From NCBI GenBank assembly GCA_902495085.1, contig CABUWA010000008.1, positions 1 through 28,439 of the forward strand: a DNA stretch of 28,439 nucleotides. Reading direction: 5' to 3'. Position 1 is the stretch's first letter. Every line of letters starts with the position of its first letter. A program made the translations under genes and the position numbers. Source of the stretch: an uncultured Collinsella sp. GTDB taxonomy: Bacteria > Actinomycetota > Coriobacteriia > Coriobacteriales > Coriobacteriaceae. Below the pieces are notes generated by a model, which did not search any database, was not told where the DNA came from, and saw only the letters and a list, made by a program, of their open reading frames with translations. Of the stretch, positions 22,888-28,439 are shown piece by piece.

Positions 22888-23451
22888 ATGGAGCGCATGG
22901 AGGGGCTCTACCAGACCACGCTGGCCGAGACGCAGGAGCTGCTCGACCCCACGCAGCTTGACCACGCCGCCAAGCTCATCGCGAACGCCCGACAGGTCGA
23001 CATCTACACAGGCTCGCACAATCTCTATCCAGCGGGAATGTTCCGCGATCGCCTGCTCTCCGCCGGTAAAAGCGCGACGTGCCACGACAATTCCGAAGCC
23101 CAAGTGCGCACGGCGCTTGCCTCGGGCCCCGACCATGTGGCAATCGCCATCTCCTACAGCGGCCTTGCCCCCAACCTCAAGGACATCTTGCCGATCCTCA
23201 GCAGTCGGCATGTCCCGGTCATCGTTGTCGGCACGCCTCATTGTGCGTGCATTCACCCTGGCTTTGCCGCCTGCCTCACGGTGAGTGACCACGAGAGCAT
23301 GACGCATCGCATCACACAGTTCGCGAGCCACATCGCCGTGCAATACGTGCTCGATTCGCTCTACAGCAGCTACTTCGCTAAAGACTACGCCCGCTGCTCC
23401 GAGTTCCTAGAGCGCTCGTTTCCCTACACCCGCCTGCCCGGGCTCAAGTAG
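22888..23451 (+). CDS. SIS-domain protein, RpiR-like C-terminal half without HTH
   Basis: About 187 aa from ATG 22888; the frame is open from GTG 22822. It aligns in plan with the sugar-phosphate-binding half of RpiR/MurR regulators: LLDPTQLDHAAKLIANARQV, then the SIS core IYTGSHNLYPAGMFRDRL, VAIAISYSGLAPNLKDI and VPVIVVGT. The N-terminal HTH_6 domain of about 75 residues is absent, and no HTH is apparent in the upstream 100 bp in any frame I checked by eye. It is therefore a solitary SIS domain or a 5'-truncated regulator. It is divergent from the EIIA-Glc gene. No strong Shine-Dalgarno site precedes 22888. Confidence 0.75.
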   Translation: MERMEGLYQTTLAETQELLDPTQLDHAAKLIANARQVDIYTGSHNLYPAGMFRDRLLSAGKSATCHDNSEAQVRTALASGPDHVAIAISYSGLAPNLKDILPILSSRHVPVIVVGTPHCACIHPGFAACLTVSDHESMTHRITQFASHIAVQYVLDSLYSSYFAKDYARCSEFLERSFPYTRLPGLK

Positions 23452-23484
23452 CGACGAGCGTGGATTATTGGACGCTTATCTAAC

Positions 23485-23548
23485 GAACGTGGATAATCTT
23501 CCATTTTGAGGCCGCACACAGGCCAAAACCGGGAGATTATCCACGCTC
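23485..23548. repeat. Inverted repeat with 15-nt arms around a GGCCAAAACCGGG core
   Basis: Arms at 23485-23499 and 23534-23548 (right-arm reverse complement GAGCGTGGATAATCT) pair with one mismatch. The interior CCATTTTGAGGCC...GGCCAAAACCGGG can itself pair. A partial third copy of the arm, GAGCGTGGATTATT, starts at 23456. The core resembles the flanks of the 21034 palindrome, with unrelated arms. Confidence 0.7.
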
Positions 23549-23557
23549 ATTTCTGCC

Positions 23558-23613
23558 TAGTCGTTGGGGACGTTCTTAAACGACTAGTCAAACAAGAACG
23601 TCCCCAACGACTA
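23558..23613. repeat. Perfect 20-bp inverted repeat of the GGGGACGTTC type
   Basis: TAGTCGTTGGGGACGTTCTT (23558-23577) and its exact reverse complement (23594-23613) flank a 16-nt spacer holding the palindrome GACTAGTC. No T-tract follows on either strand. GGGACGTTCC-like words also end the two structured elements, so this is probably a member of a dispersed palindromic repeat family. Confidence 0.8.
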
Positions 23614-23619
23614 CCCCGA

Positions 23620-23845
23620 GGAGTGTCCCAAACTGCCGGCAGAAAAGGAACGTCCCCAGGTGCCGCATCCGGAGCAAGACAACGCCGCAGATAGAGGACG
23701 GACAGCGAGCGGGCCGCATTTGAGACAAGGTGACGTGAAACGAAAGGGCGCTGACCTTCTGGTCGCGCCCTTGAAGTTGAACGTCAGATTGTCCAAATGC
23801 GGCCCGCGCAGCGTCGACCGGTCCGCCGTTCGGCAGAACGGCGGA
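23620..23845 (-). ncRNA. Structured 3'-UTR element, copy 2
   Basis: Read on the minus strand it starts two bases after the pyrE stop. P3 has 10 perfect pairs (23836-23845 with 23822-23831, loop TGCC). Linker CGACGCTGCGCGGG is identical to copy 1. P1 has 14 perfect pairs (23794-23807 with 23709-23722), then a bulged A and five more pairs. P2 (23766-23772 with 23744-23750) is topped by GACC-AGAA-GGTC. The tail CTCGCTGTCCGTCCTCTA...CTGCGGCGTTG is also shared. P1 and P3 sequences differ from copy 1 but remain paired, as expected for selected structure. Confidence 0.6.
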
Positions 23846-23847
23846 AC

Positions 23848-24528
23848 CTACTTGACTCCGTACTGCTCGTAGTAGGCATCGATAGCGGTCTTGAGCTCGT
23901 CGTCGATGACAACCTTGCCGTCGATCTCGTGGTTGTAGAGAGTCTCGACGACCTCGGCCATGGAAACGATGCTCGCGACGGGAAAACCGTACTTGGCTTC
24001 GATCTCCTTCTGCGCGGTGGTCACGCCGCCCTTGCCGACCTCCATGCGGTTGAGGGACACGATCAGGCCCTTGATTTCGACGTCGGCGGCAGCCTTGACC
24101 TTGGGATAGGTCTCATCGATGGACTTGCCGCTGGTGGTGACGTCCTCGACCATGACCACGCGGTCGCCGTCCTGGGGCTCGTAGCCCAGCAGGTTGCCCT
24201 TGTCGGCGCCGTGGTCCTTGGCCTCCTTGCGGTCGCAGCAGTACTTGACCTCCTTGCCGTACAGCTCGTGGTAGGCAATCGCGGTCACGACGGCCAGCGG
24301 AATACCCTTGTAGGCCGGTCCAAACAGGACATCAAAGTCGTCGCCAAAGTTATCGTGGATGGCCTGGGCGTAATACTCGCCCAGCTTCTTGAGCTGATAG
24401 CCCGTCACATAAGCGCCGGCGTTCATAAAGAACGGGGACTGACGGCCGCTCTTGAGCGTAAAGCTGCCGAACTTAAGAACGTCGGACTCGACCATGAACT
24501 TGATGAACTCTTGCTTGTAAGCCTCCAT
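23848..24528 (-). CDS. pyrE: Orotate phosphoribosyltransferase
   Basis: A 226-aa enzyme that joins orotate and PRPP to make OMP in pyrimidine synthesis. It shows KSGRQSPFF near the N-terminus, FGPAYKGIPLA, the catalytic loop RKEAKDHG (100-107) and the PRPP motif VVMVEDVTTSGKS (124-136). GAGGAG precedes the ATG at 24528. No other pyr genes adjoin. Structured element copy 2 follows its stop and would lie in its 3'-UTR. Confidence 0.96.
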   Translation of the reverse strand: MEAYKQEFIKFMVESDVLKFGSFTLKSGRQSPFFMNAGAYVTGYQLKKLGEYYAQAIHDNFGDDFDVLFGPAYKGIPLAVVTAIAYHELYGKEVKYCCDRKEAKDHGADKGNLLGYEPQDGDRVVMVEDVTTSGKSIDETYPKVKAAADVEIKGLIVSLNRMEVGKGGVTTAQKEIEAKYGFPVASIVSMAEVVETLYNHEIDGKVVIDDELKTAIDAYYEQYGVK

Positions 24529-24619
24529 GCGGGCTCCTCTCGTAATCGCGTACGTGCTTCCAGTTTAGCGCAGGCGAAGCGTCGATGCGGGCGCGCTTTG
24601 CCGAGTCGTCAACCGGCAA

Positions 24620-24656
24620 AACCACCACAAAGGTGTCTGTCCCCTTTGTGGTGGTT
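24620..24656 (-). terminator. GGGGACAGACACC-type hairpin, terminator of the lipoprotein operon
   Basis: Perfect 14-nt arms (24620-24633 and 24643-24656, AACCACCACAAAGG and complement) enclose nine bases. On the minus strand it starts nine bases after the stop at 24665 and runs into TTTTGCC. It carries the word GGGGACAGACACC, similar in style to the repeat at 14958, so a repeat seems to have been adopted as a terminator. Confidence 0.75.
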
Positions 24657-24664
24657 CTGGTACG

Positions 24665-25351
24665 CTACGAGGCATTGGTCAGGCGGCTCCAGAGTTCGTC
24701 AATATCGATTTGGTCGCCGCCGCTCAGATAACCGGTGTGAATAAAAGACTCACTATAGATATAGATGTCATGCGCGCTGTCGCCATCATCTTCGGTGCCG
24801 TAGGCCGAAATCACGTAACGGCTGCCGTCGAGCGCCTTGACCAGCCAATACACGGAATCGTCGATTGTGCACTTCTCCTGCACTATCGTCGCATCGCCGA
24901 TTGCGCCGGTGAGCGCACGATCGCCCGTCGTATAGCCGCCCACCGAGAGCAAAATCGCCACGCTATCGTCTCCGCCGCCCGGCTCAAGCTCCTCGTACTC
25001 GGACTCCGAAAGCGGTATCGCGCTGTTCGCAAGTTCGTCCACATCATCCGAAATCTTAGAAAAGGTAAAGGCGAAAAGTCCCGCGTCATCGGCGGCACCG
25101 TAGCCCACGCTCTCGCCTTGCCACTCATAGTTTTGATGCTTGAGCAGGCGCACCAGGTCGGCGCCATCCAAGTTGATCGCAGCATAGACCGTCACGTTGG
25201 CGTTGTCGTCTACACAGGCGGCGTCCGCCGTGGTCGCCTTCTTGGCACCGCCCGCGCCGCCCAATCCGCCCGAGCAGCCAGTCAGCGCACAAGCCAGCGC
25301 ACCCGCGCCTGTCACAAAGGCCGCACGGTTCATCGTCGCTTCATTCATCAT
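24665..25351 (-). CDS. Lipoprotein, 228 aa, related to the next gene upstream
   Basis: AGGAACG precedes the ATG at 25351. The N-terminus MMNEATMNRAAFVTGAGALA leads to the lipobox ALTGC, followed by a Gly/Ala linker. The mature domain contains NLDGADLVRLLKHQNYEWQG and ends QIDIDELWSRL. This resembles the neighbour's LLELKGWQLQEFASQQGYTW and TIDEFWQEK, so the two look like old duplicates. No enzyme motif is visible. It is third in a minus-strand operon that ends at the hairpin 24620. Confidence 0.88.
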   Translation of the reverse strand: MMNEATMNRAAFVTGAGALACALTGCSGGLGGAGGAKKATTADAACVDDNANVTVYAAINLDGADLVRLLKHQNYEWQGESVGYGAADDAGLFAFTFSKISDDVDELANSAIPLSESEYEELEPGGGDDSVAILLSVGGYTTGDRALTGAIGDATIVQEKCTIDDSVYWLVKALDGSRYVISAYGTEDDGDSAHDIYIYSESFIHTGYLSGGDQIDIDELWSRLTNAS

Positions 25352-25386
25352 GTTCGTTCCTCGCTATGGTATTGGCCACGTCGCAC

Positions 25387-26127
25387 CTAGTCGAGCGCGC
25401 GTCCAGTCTTTTCCTGCCAAAATTCGTCTATCGTCGGAGCACCGCCGCCCTGGGTAAACCTACCGGTCTTGATGGCCTCCTCGGTAATGAGATCCAAGCG
25501 GTAGTCACCGTTTTCCATCGGGCTCACCATGGCAACGTGCCGCGCCATGTTGGAACCGTATACGCACGCGATCCATGAGCCCGAAGTAATCTGTGCCCGG
25601 TCCTCGACCGGCACGGAAAAGCCCGCGATAACATCCTCGCAGCTCGAATAGCCCGAAAGTTGCAGCGTGAACATCACGGTGCTTCCGGTGCCGCCCTTGT
25701 CGAGCTTTCCGATTTCGTCCTCGCCGAGCCATTCGGTCGCACCGTCCTTGCTGATATTGCAGACGCTGAGCACGTGTCCCGCCTCGTCCTCGTACATCTC
25801 GAGCGCGTCTTGCCAGGTATAGCCCTGCTGCGAGGCAAACTCCTGCAACTGCCAGCCCTTAAGCTCGAGGAGCGCCGCGATGCTGATGTTGCGGTGCGCA
25901 TCCCAGCAATCATCCGACCACGTATCGAACGCATCCGCCGAGTCGCTGTCCGCGTCGCCGGAATCGCCCGACGTCGCACCCGCGTCCATCTTGTCCTTTA
26001 CCGGGCGGTCGTCGTTAAAACCCGTCGTATCCTGCGTCCGCTGTCCGCCGCACCCCACAAGTGTCAGCAGCGCCGTTCCCGCCGCCGCGACAAATGCCGT
26101 GCGCGAAAGTACCGTCTCCCTCATCAT
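25387..26127 (-). CDS. Lipoprotein, 246 aa, diverged paralogue
   Basis: Start at 26127 or 26124 (ATGATG) after AAAGGAAC. The signal peptide runs through FVAAAGTALLTL into the lipobox LVGC. A low-complexity Asp/Ser/Gly linker (about 35-70) follows, then a domain with AALLELKGWQLQEFASQQ and SSCEDVIAGFSVPVEDRAQI, ending TIDEFWQEKTGRALD. It shares layout and end motif with the 24665-25351 product, 35 bp away. Surface location is likely; function unknown. Confidence 0.88.
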   Translation of the reverse strand: MMRETVLSRTAFVAAAGTALLTLVGCGGQRTQDTTGFNDDRPVKDKMDAGATSGDSGDADSDSADAFDTWSDDCWDAHRNISIAALLELKGWQLQEFASQQGYTWQDALEMYEDEAGHVLSVCNISKDGATEWLGEDEIGKLDKGGTGSTVMFTLQLSGYSSCEDVIAGFSVPVEDRAQITSGSWIACVYGSNMARHVAMVSPMENGDYRLDLITEEAIKTGRFTQGGGAPTIDEFWQEKTGRALD

Positions 26128-26200
26128 TGTTCCTTTCCCGTTCTTTATCACAATGCCGAGAAACACACCCGGCATCGATTCGCACATAAGCCGCCTCACG

Positions 26201-28234
26201 CTATTGACGAGGCAGCTCCGTCCAGCCAAAACCGGGTTCAAAGCCATCGCGTGTACCGATCACATCGCCCGAACCGTTGACCCAGGCCTGGTCGGACATC
26301 ACCGAGACCTCGACATCGGTGCCGTCGGGTCTGACGTAATGGTTGACCCCGCGAATGGCATCGGAATACGAGGCAGCGCCCGTCCCCACGCCCGCGCTGG
26401 AAAAATTGGCGGCGCTGGCAGCCATATTCGCGGCGTGCTGACGGTCGCTGCGATCGAACCACGTCTGCTGGTAGCTGTCGAACGCCGCCTGTTGCGAGGC
26501 ATGCATCTGTTGCCAGGCTGCAAACTGCTGTTGCTGCTGGGCAATGTTCATCTGCGTGCGTTGGCGCTGCTCAAGCACCATCTGTTGCTTTTGAGCTGAC
26601 GCTTCGCGTGCAATCGCCGGATTGAGCCGCAGAGTCGACGCCATTGATGCAAGCGCCGTGGAGGCCGCCTCGTCCAGGCGACCTTCTGGCGCAACCAAAC
26701 AGAAGCTGTCCCTGATACGCCACTGCAGCAGGTCGGCCGCGCCCAGCTCGAACGACGCTCCGTCCGGGCAACCGCCTCGACCCGTGGACTGTTCTTGCGC
26801 GACGCCCTGTCCCGCCGCTGCCGCCGCCTGGCGCTCGCGCAGGCGCTTGCCCAAAACACCGCCGATCAGCCCACTCGAAAGGCCCGCGCCCAGCAGCGCC
26901 TCGGCCCCAGCGGCAACACCTTTGCCCAAAGAACCCGCGACGCCGCCGATTGAAAACATATAGCCCTCGACTTTGGCCGCCACCGCGAGCTCGGTGGGCA
27001 CCGGAGCGCCCGTGAGCCGATATCGACGCATGCGGCACTCATAGATCACATTGCTCGGCTCCATCGAAAAGCCCTGGATCGCAAAGTCGTTTGCCGCCTC
27101 GCGCTTTACGCGGGTACGCTCGCGCTCGATATCGACCGCCGCGCTCGATGGGTACGGTTGCTCGGCAACAACCTCTGCCCGCGCGCCCAGCCGTGCTGCA
27201 CAGGCCTGAGCCAGCTCGTCGCAAGCTGCCTCCACGTGCACAAACACCTTGCGTTCGGTTTGCGTGGGGATACGCTTGGCAACGGCGCCCGCATCCACGT
27301 AGCAGAGCTCGGAGCGGTACATAACCCGCTCACCCATCGGACCCGCCGCCGTCACGCCAACCGAAATCGGGCAGTCGAAACTGCCGCTGCGCTCAAGATG
27401 CGCCTCTTCGATATGCCAGCCCCGCGGCAGCGCCACCTGCGCGAGTGCCTGGCCGCCAGAGGTATCGCATGCGGCATGAAGCTCAAGCTCACCAGCGCGA
27501 GAAGCGTCCGCCGAGGTTGTGTCGCCAGACGGTGACGCGGCCTTGGCACTCTGCGTCGGCACATCGGTCAGCACAGCCACGCCCGGCTCGCGGCCTTCGC
27601 TCGCGCCATCATCGGCAGCAGCGTCATTCACAGACCCCGTGGCATCCGAGCCGCATGCAACGCCCTCAAGTCGGACGCCGCACCCCGGGCAAAATCGCAC
27701 CGGCACGCCGGCGACCCGAGGCAGCTGCGCCCCACACGCCGGGCAGAATCTCAAGTCACTCATCCCGTACATCCCCAATTTCGTTAGCTGTTTTTTGATC
27801 GCGGCAAGCTGCCGCCATAACTCATCGGCACCGTTAAGTCGGTACGCCATCTTATCGAGCACGATGTTTTTGCCCTCAAGTTCTACCGATTGCTCCGAGC
27901 CATCCGTATAGACAAAGACGAGCGTTCGACCGGCATCGCTCATCCGCTCATCCACCGCATCCCCCACGGTGCAGCCATCGAGCGCGGCAAAAGTCGATGC
28001 GACCAGTTCAGCATCGTCGGTCTCATAGACCGTCCGCGCCTCCCCGTCCTCGATAAGCTTGACCGCCACCGGAACGGCAGCGCAATCGTTGAGCGACACT
28101 TGCGCGGCAGTCTTTCCTTGAGCGCCATGGTCGCCGGCAACGTAAACTCGCATGATTGTCACCGCCGCGGCAAAGACCACCACGGCGATAAGCGCGCCCG
28201 CAGTTTTATTAGACGCGCAACCCCGAGACGCCAT
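26201..28234 (-). CDS. Large zinc-ribbon membrane protein; apparent fusion of two units
   Basis: 677 aa from ATG 28234 (GTG 28246 is possible). Unit 1 (to about residue 150) has a membrane helix (about 13-30) and an extracytoplasmic-looking domain ending in NGADELWRQLAAIKKQ. Unit 2 begins at MSDLRFCPACG (codon at 27763) with a CPAC...CPGC zinc ribbon, a Ser/Asp-rich linker, an alpha/beta region, a glycine-rich hydrophobic stretch (about 445-475), a Gln-rich segment (about 580-625) and a C-terminal domain ending FGWTELPRQ. Zinc ribbons usually open such proteins. The join lies 21 bases after an A6 run, and with one A fewer unit 1 would stop at TAA (27786-27784). Function unknown. Confidence 0.8.
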   Translation of the reverse strand: MASRGCASNKTAGALIAVVVFAAAVTIMRVYVAGDHGAQGKTAAQVSLNDCAAVPVAVKLIEDGEARTVYETDDAELVASTFAALDGCTVGDAVDERMSDAGRTLVFVYTDGSEQSVELEGKNIVLDKMAYRLNGADELWRQLAAIKKQLTKLGMYGMSDLRFCPACGAQLPRVAGVPVRFCPGCGVRLEGVACGSDATGSVNDAAADDGASEGREPGVAVLTDVPTQSAKAASPSGDTTSADASRAGELELHAACDTSGGQALAQVALPRGWHIEEAHLERSGSFDCPISVGVTAAGPMGERVMYRSELCYVDAGAVAKRIPTQTERKVFVHVEAACDELAQACAARLGARAEVVAEQPYPSSAAVDIERERTRVKREAANDFAIQGFSMEPSNVIYECRMRRYRLTGAPVPTELAVAAKVEGYMFSIGGVAGSLGKGVAAGAEALLGAGLSSGLIGGVLGKRLRERQAAAAAGQGVAQEQSTGRGGCPDGASFELGAADLLQWRIRDSFCLVAPEGRLDEAASTALASMASTLRLNPAIAREASAQKQQMVLEQRQRTQMNIAQQQQQFAAWQQMHASQQAAFDSYQQTWFDRSDRQHAANMAASAANFSSAGVGTGAASYSDAIRGVNHYVRPDGTDVEVSVMSDQAWVNGSGDVIGTRDGFEPGFGWTELPRQ

Positions 28235-28318
28235 AGGTGCACCCACTCCGTTCTGCTCTGCTCAGCATCACATTCATATGCCTTTGAGCACCAAAACGGC
28301 AGGTGACAAATGTCTCAT

Positions 28319-28439
28319 ATGGGGGTGCGGACAGAAAGTTGGACCGCGGGGCGGTCCGGACTGGAGGTTCGCATGTACAGCAGGGAGAAGGTCGAGCTCT
28401 TCCTCCTGGCGACGGAGGACGGCATGGGGCCGACCGCCG
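28319..28439 (+). mobile_element. Left end of a probable insertion sequence (partial)
   Basis: GGGGGTGCGGACAGAAAGTTGGACC reads like the terminal repeat of an IS3-group element, and a start codon with GGAGG follows within 55 bp. A small hairpin, GGACCGC-GGG-GCGGTCC, lies at 28341-28357. The right end and target duplication are outside the window, so the left boundary is approximate. Confidence 0.55.
28373..28439 (+). CDS. N-terminus of a probable transposase OrfA (partial)
   Basis: ATG 28373 follows GGAGG with five-base spacing. The 22 visible codons read MYSREKVELFLLATEDGMGPTA (in part), open to the window edge. The segment fits the first helix of an HTH-containing IS3-type OrfA, in which a GMGPTAAA-like phrase leads into the recognition helix. 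This is a family guess from few residues. Confidence 0.55.
   Translation, partial: MYSREKVELFLLATEDGMGPTA

Noticed and set aside
22711..23343. N-terminal extension of the EIIA-Glc frame up to 23343
   Set aside because: It is antisense to the SIS gene. The ATG at 22710 has a clear AGGAG site and matches Crr-type N-termini.
27784..27800. Programmed -1 frameshift at A AAA AAC
   Set aside because: The heptamer is in the wrong phase relative to the reading frame used upstream, so no shift is needed to read through as sequenced.

Overview
The window looks like chromosomal DNA of a high-GC Gram-positive gut actinobacterium of class Coriobacteriia, most likely Collinsella or a close relative. This is inferred from codon style, the lipoprotein-rich gene set, the hyp/nikR locus and the intergenic repeat style. 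No rRNA, tRNA or CRISPR array was seen.

Layout. A partial minus-strand gene may start at position 43. A LytTR response regulator and its GHKL sensor kinase (336-2335) follow. Next come an unrecognised minus-strand gene (2410-2985) and a thioredoxin (3122-3442) with a strong terminator. From 12177 down to 3620 runs a tightly packed eight-gene minus-strand operon: lidless Hsp70 (DnaK-like), membrane-anchored J-like/TPR protein, GrpE-like protein, soluble FtsK/SpoIIIE-type ATPase, tail-anchored helical protein, WXG100-sized small protein, membrane-anchored peptidoglycan amidase, and zinc-ribbon/TM/YARHG protein. A divergent XRE-type regulator (12325-12666) sits at its head. The next gene, an AAA_14/DUF4143 ATPase (12805-14079), is preceded by 23-bp tandem repeats. 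This block looks visibly less GC-rich than its surroundings and is probably acquired.

From 14166 the GC-rich core resumes with a nickel/[NiFe]-hydrogenase maturation block: a small helical protein, nikR, hypF, hypC, hypD and hypE. A HAD phosphatase, a lipoprotein, a PTS EIIA-Glc domain protein, an HTH-less SIS-domain protein and pyrE follow. Then comes a three-gene minus-strand surface operon: a large zinc-ribbon membrane protein and two related lipoproteins. The window ends inside what looks like the left end of an insertion sequence.

The main candidate for an undescribed system is the chaperone-FtsK-WXG100-amidase operon. A complete but degenerate Hsp70/J/GrpE set is translationally coupled to an FtsK-like motor, a possible ESAT-6-like substrate and cell-wall-facing membrane proteins. 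This suggests chaperone-driven export, or an envelope-linked conflict device. None of that is proven by the sequence.

The second notable signal is a pair of homologous 3'-UTR elements, after the 21382 lipoprotein gene and after pyrE. They keep the same stem-loop plan and linker sequences while stem sequences change on both sides. That points to selection on RNA or single-strand DNA structure. Several other perfect inverted repeats (20-bp arms) and GGGACA-type hairpins fill the same intergenic regions, and some appear to act as terminators.
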